Positions 34,600 to 44,652 of a stretch of DNA of 64,000 bases are shown in pieces (positions within the stretch are counted from its first letter, which is position 1; each line of letters opens with the position of its first letter). The position numbers were made by a program, and so were the translations under genes. A model generated the notes under the pieces. The model was not told where the DNA came from, ran no database searches, and worked only from the letters and a program-made list of their open reading frames with translations. Source of the DNA: CAVUEG01 sp963740525. GTDB lineage: Bacteria > Actinomycetota > Actinomycetes > Propionibacteriales > Nocardioidaceae. The stretch covers positions 248,001-312,000 of the forward strand of contig CAVUEG010000006.1 in the NCBI GenBank assembly GCA_963740525.1, in the 5' to 3' direction.

Positions 34600-35094
34600 G
34601 TGATCGATCTCCTGCCGCCGGTCGTGTTCGACCTGTTCATCGAGGCGTACGGGCTCCTGGCTGGCCGACCCCTTCAACGGCGGCGCGCTCGCCGACTGGC
34701 GAAACGCGGCAAAATTCGAAGCGTCCTCTTCGGTGCGAACCCCGCCGGCGTGCTGCCTTCGCAGTCGCTCGACGGCGCCGCCGAGGTGTGGGAGGGGCGC
34801 ATTCGGCTATGGGACGCCGACCTATGGGTTCAGGACGTCGACCTTCCCCCCGAAGCCGGGCCGCTGAAGGATCTCGACGACCGTGGCAACGTCCGACCCT
34901 CGGACGGGAACCTGGCGTTCCGGCCGAAGACCGCCATCTTCACGCTGCGTACGCACCGGGGGCACGTGCGGTGGACCGTTCTCGCATGGCAGGCCGACGA
35001 GGCCCTGGCCATGCTCGGCTTCGGACAGCCTGAGTCCGAGCCTCACCCCTTCGTCGAGACCTCACGGAAGTGTCGGTGGCTGCGACTACATTAG
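34600..35094 (+). CDS. Uncharacterised protein next to tmRNA
   Basis: 164-residue protein I do not recognise. It begins VIDLLPPVVFDLFIEAYGLLAG, then a very basic stretch (RPLQRRRARRLAKRGK), and contains several tryptophan-rich strands (VWEGRIRLWDADLWVQDVDL). GTG 34600 has AAGGAAAGAG upstream; ATG 34519 is an in-frame alternative, but its first 27 residues look non-coding. It lies between tmRNA and an HNH gene and its origin is unclear. Confidence 0.55.
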   Translation: MIDLLPPVVFDLFIEAYGLLAGRPLQRRRARRLAKRGKIRSVLFGANPAGVLPSQSLDGAAEVWEGRIRLWDADLWVQDVDLPPEAGPLKDLDDRGNVRPSDGNLAFRPKTAIFTLRTHRGHVRWTVLAWQADEALAMLGFGQPESEPHPFVETSRKCRWLRLH

Positions 35095-35099
35095 GTGTT

Positions 35100-36433
35100 A
35101 TGTTCGAGCAGGTCGAGATCTCCGGGTACGACGCCAGCGACACCGTCGCCGCGCTGGGCGACGCCCGCGAGCGAGCCCGCCGGGCCGAGGCGGACCAGCT
35201 GCTCCTCGCCGCGCACTGGGCCGACCTGCACCCACTCGGGGAGGGTGAGACCGCCGCGGGGTGGGGGGCGTCGACCTTGCCGGCGAGCAGACCGTGCCCC
35301 TGGCCGGGGCGGGAGCGCCGCACGTGGCGGAGTTCGCGCCCGAGGAGCTGGCCGCAGCGCTGGGGATCAGCCCGGACGCCGGCCGGCAGCTCGTGGCCGA
35401 CGCGTTGGAGCTGCGCCACCGGCTGCCACGGATGTGGGAGTGCGTCCAAGCGGGACTGGTGCCGGTGTGGAAGGCCAGGCGGGTCGCGGACCTGACGGTG
35501 GGCTACTCGCAGTCGCTGGCGGACCAGGTGGACCGCGCGCTCATGGGCAGGGCTCCCGAGCTGTCCCCCGCCCACCTCTGCGAGATGTCCCTGCGGGCAC
35601 TGGAGCGCTGGGTCAGGGAGATCGAGTATCGCGAGCACCCGGACGCCGCCGCAGCGGCCGAGGAGGCGGCGTTGGCCAAGCGTGGCGTGTGGCTCGACCA
35701 TCGCGATTCCACGGCCACGACTCGGATCTCGCTCACCACCGACACCGTGGACGCCCTGGCCTTCGACGACGCCCTCACCGATGTGGCCTCGGCCCTGGCT
35801 CGGCTGGGCGACACCGACTCCCTCGACGTCCGACGAGCCCGCGCTGTCGGGATCCTCGCCGCCCCGCAGGCGGCCCTCGACCTGTTCGACCGGGCCGGCG
35901 GGGACTCCTCATGCATCCGACCGATGGTGTACCTGCACCTCGCCGCCTCCGACCTCGAGCGCTCCTTGCCGGGCCAGGGCGGCCAGGCCCGGCCCGCGAC
36001 CGGACAGGTGGAGAAGCTCGGAGCTGCGACCCTGGACCTGCTCGGCGCCTGGCTCGGGCGGACCGGGGCCGATGATCGGATCACGGTCCGACCGGTGATC
36101 GACCTCGACGCCACGGCCGGCACGGACTCCCATGCCCCGCCCGCGTGGATGCGCGAGGCGGCCGTCCTGCGCGACGAGACCTGCGTCTTCCCCGGCTGCA
36201 ACCGTGACTCCCGGCACTGCGACCTAGACCATGTCGATCCGTTCGATCCGGACGGTCCCTCCGGCCAGACCAACCTCCAGAACCTTGCTCCCCTGTGCCG
36301 CCGACATCACCGGCTCAAGACCCACGGCCGCTGGCGCTATCGGCGCCTCCCCGACGGCTACGAGTGGACCTCGCCCACCGGGCGCACCTACGAGTCGGAG
36401 GCGCGTCCCCGCTACCGTCCGCGCTCCGCCTGA
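35100..36433 (+). CDS. DUF222/HNH endonuclease protein with one frame break
   Basis: 444 residues after adding one base in the G run near 35256 (WGG codons, apparently a missing third base). The DUF222 region (YDASDTVAALGDARERARRAEADQLLLAAHWADLHP) spans the first two thirds. The C-terminal HNH motif is ETCVFPGCNRDSRHCDLDHVDPFDPDGPSGQTNLQNLAPLCRRHHRLKTH split over residues around 360-410, with the paired CxxC-like cysteines and HH. The family is multicopy in Actinobacteria and often mobile. Frame repair is inference; a real pseudogene is possible. Confidence 0.8.
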
Positions 36434-36460
36434 GCCGACTCATGTGGTGTGGCCCGTAGG

Positions 36461-36931
36461 TCAACCGGAGATCTCTGTCGTCAAGGACATCGACCTGTAG
36501 CCGTCGATGGGCTCGAACCCGAAATGCCTGTACAAGGCCAATGCTCCGAGATTGTCAGCCTCGGTGGTCACGGAGACACGCAGCGCCCCCTCGGCCTCAG
36601 CCTCATCCCGAACGCGCGCTAGCAGCGCGTGGCCGACGCCCTGGCGACGGTGCCGATCCGCTACGTACAGGTCCCGGAGCTGCCAAAACTGCCCGAGCCG
36701 CACGGAAGCGGGCGTAGATGCGACCAGCGCCATGCCTCCGGCCTCGCCGCCGCAGTGGGCGATGAACCCACGGAGACCACCACTGGCAAGCTGAGATTCC
36801 AGCCATTCCCGGACTTCAACCAGGTCTCCCTGCTGCCCGTAGTGGCGTCGGTAGCGCTCGAACAGAGCCACCAGGTCGGGCATCCGTGGAGACGCAGCGT
36901 GAACCTCCGCGATCTCCAGTCCCGTGCCCAT
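36461..36931 (-). CDS. GNAT-family N-acetyltransferase
   Basis: 156-residue acetyltransferase. The acetyl-CoA loop is LYVADRHRRQGVGHALLARV, followed by LRVSVTTEADNLGALALYRHFGFEP, a textbook GNAT core. The N-terminal substrate half includes ERYRRHYGQQGDL. The substrate is unknown. ATG 36931; convergent with the HNH gene. Confidence 0.87.
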   Translation of the reverse strand: MGTGLEIAEVHAASPRMPDLVALFERYRRHYGQQGDLVEVREWLESQLASGGLRGFIAHCGGEAGGMALVASTPASVRLGQFWQLRDLYVADRHRRQGVGHALLARVRDEAEAEGALRVSVTTEADNLGALALYRHFGFEPIDGYRSMSLTTEISG

Positions 36932-37012
36932 CTTCGAAGGCTACAAGCCAAAGACGCGGATCCGGACCACGCGAAGCGTTATCGCAAGAGGGCACGCCGA
37001 CTCAGGCTGTGC

Positions 37013-37892
37013 TCAGCCGATCAACGCGTGCGCGTTCTCCCAGCAGACGGCCCGCAGCCAGTCCTCCCCGAGGTCGAGCCGGTCCAACGCCTCGATCTGG
37101 TGCGCGTAGGGATACGGGATGTTCGGGAAGTCCGACCCGAGCAGGATCCGGTCCTGCAGCGCCACGAGACGCGGCCGCAGAGCGTCGTCGAACGGCGCCC
37201 CCAGCTCGGCGAAGAAGTCCGTGAACGCCATAGTCGTGTCCAGGTGGACCCGGTCGAACTCCTCGGCGAGCGCCAGGAAGTCGGCGTACTCCGGAGCCCC
37301 GAGATGCGCGATCACCGCAACCAGGCGGGGGTGCCGACGCAGCACGTCGTGGACCGGACCCGGGCCGGTGTGGGTCGGTGGCGACCGGCCCGGAGCCGGC
37401 GTGGATCACGACCGGTACGCCGGCCTCGGCGAGCGCACCCCAGACCCCGTCGAGCAGCGGGTCGCGCGAGGTCGAAGTCGCCCACCTGGACGTGCACCTT
37501 GAAGACCTCGGTCCCGGCCTCGAGGGAGTCCTGGACGTACTCCACGGCGCCAGGCTCGGGGTAGAACGTCGCACACGTCAGCGCCTCGGGCACCGCGCGC
37601 GGCGAAGTCCGCCGCCCACTCGTTGAGGTAGCGCCGCGATGCCCGGCCGGTGCGCGTAGGGCAGCGCGGTGAAGCGTCGGACGCCGAGCGTCGCGCAGGG
37701 TCTCGACCCGCTCCTCGTCGGCCCGCGGTAGTCCAGCGGCCAGGGGCGGCCGATCAGCGGACCGGCGGTGTCGAACTGCTCGCGGACCTTGCGCATCACC
37801 GGCGGCGGCAGGAAGTGCACGTGCACGTCGTAGAGACCGGGCAGTCCGAGGGCGGCCCACCAGGACGGGACGTCGGCGTCGCCGAAGGTCAC
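37013..37892 (-). CDS. Amidohydrolase-type metal-dependent hydrolase (frame broken by consensus errors)
   Basis: Fragments in three frames join into about 291 residues. The first metal site is GLYDVHVHFLPPPVM (HxH), a later histidine is in VVIHAGSG, then VAVIAHLGAPEYADFL, and the C-terminal aspartate is in RILLGSDFPNIPYPYAHQI. This is the amidohydrolase-2 plan (decarboxylase/lactonase-like). The substrate is unknown. It starts inside the SmpB stop region, where one allele gives ATG and the other GTG. Doubled sites 37376-77, 37467-68, 37631-32 and 37692-93. Confidence 0.78.
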
Positions 37893-38381
37893 TCCGTGCA
37901 TGCCCTTGAGCGCGGCGACCGATCGCCTGCTCCGTCTCGCGGTTGGCCTGCCGCTCGGCGAGCGCGTGCCGCTTGTCGTAGGTCTTCTTGCCCTTGGCCA
38001 GGCGCGATCTCGACCTTCGCCCGGCCGTCCTTGAAGTACAGCGACAGCGGCACGATCGTCAGCCCCTTCTCGTTGACCCGGCGCTCGATCTTGTCGATCT
38101 CGGCACGGTTGAGCAGCAGCTTGCGCTTGCGGCGGGCGGGGTGGTTGGTCCAGGTGCCCTGGGTGTACTCCGGGATGTGTACGCCGTGCAGCCAGATCTC
38201 GTGGCCGTCGATCTCGGCGAACCCGTCGATAAGGGACGCTCGACCGGCGCGCAAGGACTTCACCTCGGTGCCCGACGAGCACGAGGCCGGCCTCGAAGGT
38301 GTCCTCGATGAGGTAGTCGTGGCGCGCCTTCTTGTTCTGCGCGACGACCTTGTGCCCCTCCTCCTTGACCATGGCCGCCAT
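37889..38381 (-). CDS. smpB: SmpB, tmRNA-binding protein (frame broken by consensus errors)
   Basis: SmpB binds tmRNA and brings it to stalled ribosomes. The raw 493 nt contain four doubled third bases; merging them gives 163 codons (162 residues). Conserved parts: VVAQNKKARHDYLIEDTFEAGLVL, SLRAGRASLIDGF, WTNHPARRKRKLLLNR, VPLSLYFKDGRAKVEIALAKGKK, and the repaired tail AIGRRAKGMHG before TGA. Start ATG 38381 or 38372. The stop overlaps the amidohydrolase start. Confidence 0.85.
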
Positions 38382-38435
38382 TCTCTCAGCCGGCGGGCAA
38401 GCTGGTTTCGGGCGCCTCGCCCGGAGAAGGTGCGA

Positions 38436-39757
38436 CTAGAGCCAGTTCATCGGGTTCGACGGCGCGGCCGTTCGGCCAGCACCGTGAAGTGCAGGTGGCA
38501 GCCCGGTCGACCAGCCGGTGGTGCCGACGTACCCGACGATCTGCCCGCGCTTGACGTGCTGCCCGGAGTCGACGACGGCGTACCGGCTCAGGTGGTTGGT
38601 AGATGATCGCGAGCCCGGCGCCTCGGTGGAAGCCGTGGTCGATGATGAGCCGGTTGCCCCAGGCGGTCTGGTAGTACTTCTCGATGACCCGGCCGCGGCC
38701 GGCGGCGAGGATCGGCGTGCCGCAGGCGGCCCCGAAGTCGACGCCGTCGTGCAGCGAGCGGTAGCCGTAGATCGGGTGGATCCGCCAGCCGAACGGCGAG
38801 GTGACGTAGCCGTTGACCGGGTAGTCGAGGAAGCCGTCGGAGCGGACCGCGCCGTAGCCGCCGGCGTTGCCTGGCGCGGCGGCAGCGGCGCGCTCGTCGC
38901 GGGCCGCCTCGGCCCGCTTCTTCAGCATCGCCGCGATCCGGTTGCGCTCCTGCTGCAGGCCGCTTCAGCTGGGCGCAGGTCGGCCTGCTGGCCTGCTCGG
39001 CCTCGTGCTGCGGCGCTCGGCGCGCAGCTCGACCAGGTTCTGCACCTGGGCTCGGCGGCCTCGGCCTGGTGCCTCGAGCGCCTGCTTGCCTGACGAGGTT
39101 CTCGGCGGCGGCCTCGCGCTTCGCGGCGACCTCCTCCTTCGCGGCCTCGACCTCGCTGCTCCTGGACCGTCAGCAGGGCCTTGGGAGCGCCTCGAGCCGG
39201 TCGAGGGCGACCGCCTCCTTGTCGATGACGTTCTGCACTGAGTTGAGCTGGCCGGTCAGCTCGGTCGGGTCCTGCGCAGGTGAGCACCATCGAGCAGACC
39301 CATCAGCGACGGGTCGCCCTCTGGTAGTTGCTGCGACGACGATCTCGGCCGAGCGTCGCGTCCTGCTCGGCGACCTTCTTGGCCGTCGCGAGGTCGGTGC
39401 GGGCCTGCTCGAGGCGGGCGACCGCGGCCTCGAGCTTGCGCCTGCATCTGCTGGTCGAGCGACCTCGGCGGCGGCGAGCTCGCCGCGGGTCTTGGCGAGG
39501 TGGGCCTGCGCGGCGTCGAGCTGGCCCTTGGCCGCGCTCGAGCCGGCGGTCGCCTGCCGCAGCGCGGCGCTGGACTCGTCGAGGTCGTCGTGCGCGCCGA
39601 CTGGATCTGCCTGCTTCTGGACGTGGTGCTTCTTGTCCTTGAGGTCGTCGGCCACAGCCGCCGGGACGGCCAGCGACGGCCCAGGGTCAGCAGAGCTGCC
39701 AGCGAGGCTGCGGCTATCGCGCGGCGGCCGGGTAGTACGGGGGAAGGAGCGAACCAC
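38436..39757 (-). CDS. M23 metallopeptidase with N-terminal coiled coil (frame broken by consensus errors)
   Basis: Exported peptidoglycan endopeptidase. A signal peptide (repaired: AIAAASLAALLTL) is followed by a long coiled coil (DLKDKKHHVQKQ, LDESSAALRQATA, QLDAAQAHLAKTRGELAAAE, MLKKRAEAARDERAA). The M23 domain follows: TSPFGWRIHPIYGYRSLHDGVDFGA with the first zinc histidine and aspartate, and, after repair, TGCHLHFTV with HxH; the end is EPMNWL. Position behind ftsEX matches the PcsB/EnvC/RipC class of FtsX-activated division hydrolases; that partnership is inferred. GTG 39757 start. Confidence 0.82.
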
Positions 39758-39813
39758 CGGATCTGCCTTACGTTGTCTGGTGGAGCGAGCCAATCGAAGG
39801 TAACCCGGCGAGG

Positions 39814-40737
39814 TCAGACTTTGAGGTATTTCCGGCGTCATCACGAGTGTCGGAATCAGCGTGAGCCCCAGGCCGATGATCGAGATCGAGCCCGACCGCC
39901 CAGACCGCATCGCCCCAGTCGACCCACGCCACGATGTTCGAGCTGGGTCTCAGCGTCCCGTAGATCACGAACCACATGAAGGCCGCGATCGCCCCCGCGG
40001 ACAGCCCCACGCCGATCAGGGCGGCGACCAGGGACTCCATCAGGAACGGCAGCTGGATGTAGAGGCTCGAGGCCCCGACCAGCCGCATGATGCCGATCTC
40101 CCGGCGTCGCGCGAAGGCCGCGAGCCGGACCGTGTTGCCCACCTGGAGCACGGCGGCCACCACGAGGAACGCGGCGACCGCCATGGCGCCGTACTTGAAG
40201 ACGTTCATCCAGAAGTAGATCGGCTTGAGCACGCTGCGCAGGTCCTGGACCGCGTTGACGCCGTCGAGACCCATCACCGCGCTCTTGATCCCGGTGAACT
40301 GCTCCGGGTCCTTCAGCTGACCCAGTAGGACTCCTGCATGTCGCTGGGCTTGACCGAGTCGAAGATCTGCTTCTCGCTCTGGTTGTCCGCGATGTAGGCC
40401 TGGCGGTCACTTGTCGTAGGCCTCCTGCTTGGACTCCGAGTCGTAGCTCGCGACCTCGGGGTTGGTGTTGAGCTCCTTCTCGATCCGGTCCTTCTGCGGA
40501 CCGGTGACCTCACCGTTGATGCAGTTGGGAGAGCTGGAGTTCTGGTTGCACAGGAAGATCGTGATCTGGAGCTTGCTGCCCCAGTAGTCCTCGCGCCTTG
40601 ACGGCCTGCGAGTTGAGCAGCAGGCCCATCCCGACCAGGGTCAGCGACACGAAGATCGTCACGATGACCGCGATGGTCATCGAGACGTTGCGGCTCAGGC
40701 CGTTGCCGAGCTCGGAGAAGACGTAGGTCAGCTGCAT
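39814..40737 (-). CDS. ftsX: Cell-division protein FtsX (frame broken by consensus errors)
   Basis: About 306 residues after repair. It has an N-terminal cytoplasmic part and first membrane segment (MTIAVIVTIFVSLTLVGMGLLL), an extracellular domain (IADNQSEKQIFDSVKPSDM), then three segments (YGAMAVAAFLVVAAVLQV, LVAALIGVGLSAGAIAAFMWF, ISIIGLGLTLIPTLVM) and the end RKYLKV. FtsX transmits ATP hydrolysis by FtsE to a periplasmic cell-wall hydrolase, here probably the M23 gene just downstream. ATG 40737 lies 15 nt behind the ftsE stop. Confidence 0.88.
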
Positions 40738-40752
40738 GACAGGGTGCTTCGC

Positions 40753-41445
<693 letters not shown>

Positions 41446-41594
41446 AGGCGTTGTTGGTCGGTGTTCGGGGGCAGGGATGGAGCTCGCAGGCACGTCCGGG
41501 GACGTCTCGCGACCGACCAATGATCGAGTCTAGGTGACCGCCGAAGCGGTCCTCCGCAGGGTGCCGGAGTCGGTGTTTCGCGTAGGTTCTCCCC

Positions 41595-42230
41595 ATGGCC
41601 CCCGACGTCCGTCCCCGGCTGGTCGCGCTCACCGCCGGGGCAGCACTCCTCGCGGTCCTCACGACCGGTTGCACCGGCGAGCCGACACCCCCGAAGGCCG
41701 CTCCGAGGGCCGACCCGACCCCCCTGTCCCGGCTCAACACGCCCGCCCTGCGCATCCCCCGGGTGGCCTTCTGCGACCTGGTCCCGGAGGTCGCCGTCGC
41801 CGACGCGGTCCGCCTTCCCGAGGGCGACCCGCTCCCGGCCCCGGACGAGTACCGCAACGGAGACGAGGTCACCGTCGGCCCGGGGACGATCGACGTGGCG
41901 CACGAGTTCAGCTGCACCTGGACCGTGGACTCCGGGGCCACGGCCCGGGCCTGGGTCTTCGCCCCACCGGTGACGAGCGCCGACGCCAGGCAGTGGATGC
42001 GTGAGCTGCGCCAGTCGGTGGCCTGCACCCACCCCCGCGCAGCGGACTTCGGCCGGCCCAGCATCGCCACCTGGTGCCCGACGTCGCACGAGCTGACCAT
42101 CCAGGGGCTCTTCGAGGACACCTGGCTGGCGTGCCAGGTCCGTGACAGCAAGCAGGGCAGGCGGGGCTTGCTGGGCCGGGCCGAAGCCTGGTGTGTCCAG
42201 GTCGCCAACGCGCTGAACACGGTCAGCTAG
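41595..42230 (+). CDS. Putative lipoprotein (DUF3558-like)
   Basis: 211-residue exported protein. The signal peptide ends in the lipobox LTTGC at about residue 26, so it should be anchored outside the membrane. Four later cysteines (FCDLVP, FSCTW, VACTHP, TWCP) suggest disulfides. The pattern resembles DUF3558-type actinobacterial lipoproteins. The function is unknown. It is divergent from ftsE and points into a block inserted between ftsE and prfB. Confidence 0.72.
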   Translation: MAPDVRPRLVALTAGAALLAVLTTGCTGEPTPPKAAPRADPTPLSRLNTPALRIPRVAFCDLVPEVAVADAVRLPEGDPLPAPDEYRNGDEVTVGPGTIDVAHEFSCTWTVDSGATARAWVFAPPVTSADARQWMRELRQSVACTHPRAADFGRPSIATWCPTSHELTIQGLFEDTWLACQVRDSKQGRRGLLGRAEAWCVQVANALNTVS

Positions 42231-42234
42231 ACCT

Positions 42235-42783
42235 CTAGCCGTGCGAGTCCGACTCCGGTGGGTCGTCCCCGCAGCCGGGAGGCTGAGGCCCCAGCTCCTG
42301 GACGCTGTCGCGGGAGGTCCAGCCACGGACCGTCGGGTCGGTCAGACCCGTGACCAGCACCTGGCCGCCTCGCTCCTGCCTGACCACGACCTGGAGCCCC
42401 GCGACGACCCGGTGGCCGTTGATCTCGGCCCGGCACGACGGCTCCGGGCCGACCAGGTGCACCACCCCGCGCAGGAAGAAGTCGTCCACCCAGCCGTCGA
42501 CCGGCTCGCCCTCCACCGTGGCCAGGTGCAGCCACGAACCGTCGGACCCCAGCACCCTCGCGAGGGTGGCGTCGGCCACGGTGCCCACCGCGCGGGTCGA
42601 GCCCGCTGCGTCGTACACGGGCACGCGCCTCTTCGCGACCAGCCCGTGGTCGTCCCGCCCGCTGACCAGGACGAGCCTGGTGTCCACCTGGGCAGCAGCC
42701 TCGTGGACAGAGTGCGCGTCCGCTCCCCCGCAGCCCGCCAGTGGCAGGCTGAGGAGAAGCAGCGCGGGGAGTGCGCGACTCAC
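42235..42783 (-). CDS. Putative lipoprotein with SH3-like repeats
   Basis: 182-residue exported protein with lipobox LPLAGC near residue 18. Two SH3-like barrels seem present: RRVPVYDAAGSTRAVGTV with GSWLHLATVEGEPVDGWVDDFFLRG, and HRVVAGLQVVVRQERGGQVLVTGL with VRGWTSRDSVQ. These may bind cell wall. GTG 42783 overlaps the stop of the upstream lamin-tail protein gene (GTGA), so the two are co-translated. Confidence 0.72.
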   Translation of the reverse strand: MSRALPALLLLSLPLAGCGGADAHSVHEAAAQVDTRLVLVSGRDDHGLVAKRRVPVYDAAGSTRAVGTVADATLARVLGSDGSWLHLATVEGEPVDGWVDDFFLRGVVHLVGPEPSCRAEINGHRVVAGLQVVVRQERGGQVLVTGLTDPTVRGWTSRDSVQELGPQPPGCGDDPPESDSHG

Positions 42784-44517
42784 GGGCACGTCGCCGGGTT
42801 CGGCGTGCCCTTGGTGACGTTCACCGACACGGTCGCGCACCAGGCGCCACCGTCGCCCGTCCGATGGAACACCTTGTCGTTCTGGGTCGAGCCGAGGCTG
42901 TAGTCGTAGCTGTCGTACGCCGTTCCGGCCGGGCTGGTGAAGCGGACGGAGTCGGTGCCGGTGTTGTTGAGGAATCCGGACGGGAACTCGAACACCCAGC
43001 GTCCTCCGGCAGGGATGACAGTCCCCGACGGAATCTGCTTCGGGGCCCCACCACCGTTGACGACGTCGTCCACGAAGTAGCCGCTCACGTCCACGGCCGA
43101 GGCCGTGGGGTTGTAGAGCTCGACCCACTCGTTGGCCGGGCTCGTCGGGGCCATCGAGAACTCGTTGACCTTGACCTGGGTGGGATCGCCGCCGGTCCCG
43201 CCGCCACCCGGGGCCGCAGTGGTGTAGGTCTTCGAACCCGCGTCGTAGTCGACGGTGTAGGTCGCTCCGCCCCCGCTGGTGGCTAGATGGATCGTGCCGT
43301 CGTGGTTGTAGGTCCCGCTGTAGTCGATCGGACCTGTGTCGTCGTTGATGTCGCAGGGGTCGTTGGTCAGGAAGATGTCCGCCCCGACTGCCCGGAAGGC
43401 GTTCAGGGTCCGGTTGGCCGGGTGACCGTAGCTGTTCGCCCCGCACGAGATGACCGACGTCTGCGGGGTCAAGGCGTTCACGTAGGCGTCGGAGGACGAG
43501 TGGGAGGAGCCGTGGTGGTTGGCCCGCACCGTCTCGACATCGCCCATCGCCGAGATCAGCTTCGCCTCGACGTTGTTGTAGGTGTAGCCGTTGGCCGAGG
43601 TCGCGTACTCGCCATCGCTGTCGCCGGCCGTGGCGTAGGAGTAGGTCCCGAAGGTCACCTTGAGACCGATCGAGTAGTCGTTCTCACTGGGCGGAGCCGG
43701 GTCCGTGCTGTGGTCGCCGCTCACCGGCGTCGTGCCGTCGGCCTGCATGACGCCCTTCGCGTTCGCCTCCACGATCTTGGCCTGCGCACCAGCACCGAGG
43801 TCGAGTGTCGGCCAGACCGACGTGTTGGTCAGCCGGGTCACCCTGCCCTCGACAGCAGCCCGGTCGGGCTGCCCCGAAGGCCCGTAGAGCCAGCAGATGT
43901 ACCGACGGCCGGTCGTGGACAGGGTGCCGACGTTGTCCCACGCCACCTCGGGCTCGGGCGCCGCGGCCGTGCCGATGTCGCAGTCCTTGTCCCCGTTGGC
44001 ATCGGTCCAGGTCCCGCCGTCGTGGTCGAGCACCTGTCCGACGGTGAAGCCGAGACCACCCAGGGAGGTGGGCAGCAGCAGCTGGTAGATCCCGTTGCCG
44101 TACGTCTGCGTCGTGTCGTTCGGGTTGCCGGCGTACCCGATGTGGTCGAGGTGGTGGTGCGAGGCCATCACGTAGTCCAGGGCGACCGGGGTGGTCCCGG
44201 TGCCGCAGATGCTGCGGATCTGGGCCGCCACCGAGGTCGCCTTCGTGGTCGTGCCCTTGGAGTTGTACGCCGTCTCGCCGAGGTCGATCAGGAGGGTCTT
44301 GCCGGTAGGACCGACCAGGAGCTGGGAGTCACCCTGCTCGACGTCGAACCAGTAGATGTTGAGCTCGCCCTGACGCCAGGAGCCGGCGGTCGAGCACGGC
44401 AGGCTGCCCGCCGGCCGCGGTGGCAACCGGGGCGGCGGCCAGTGAGGAGAGGATCGCGAAGAGGAGGCCGAGGACCGCGACGAGCGCGGTCCTGGGACGT
44501 GAGTGCCGAGAGGACAT
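42780..44517 (-). CDS. Secreted ComEC-like metallo-beta-lactamase-fold protein with lamin-tail domain
   Basis: 578 residues after merging one doubled base (44409-44410, GGC/GGG) just behind the signal peptide (ALVAVLGLLFAILSSLAAAPVATA). The first half is a metallo-hydrolase: IYWFDVEQGDSQLL, TLLIDLGETAY, ASHHHLDHIGYAGN with the HxHxDH-type site, and VRANHHGSSHSS. The C-terminal about 120 residues form a lamin-tail domain (VNEFSMAPTSPANEWVELYNP, FVDDVVNGGG). It could be an extracellular nuclease or phosphodiesterase; this is inferred from fold only. ATG 44517. Confidence 0.8.
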
Positions 44518-44652
44518 GGCTGTGGTCCGTTTCCCGAGAAGGATGAGGCGCACGGTCGTGCCCGGTCATCTTGGCCCTCCCGGGCCCTCAGCGCACCCCT
44601 CCAACGGCGTGTCGCACCCACTGGAACCGGGTGTTCACGTCTCGGTCACCGC

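Noticed and set aside
34414..34677. Reverse-strand 87-residue frame near tmRNA
   Set aside because: It overlaps the better supported forward gene and has no ribosome-binding site or recognisable motif.
43287..44546. Forward 419-residue open frame opposite the lamin-tail protein
   Set aside because: Shadow frame; the reverse strand has a signal peptide, metal motif and lamin-tail domain.
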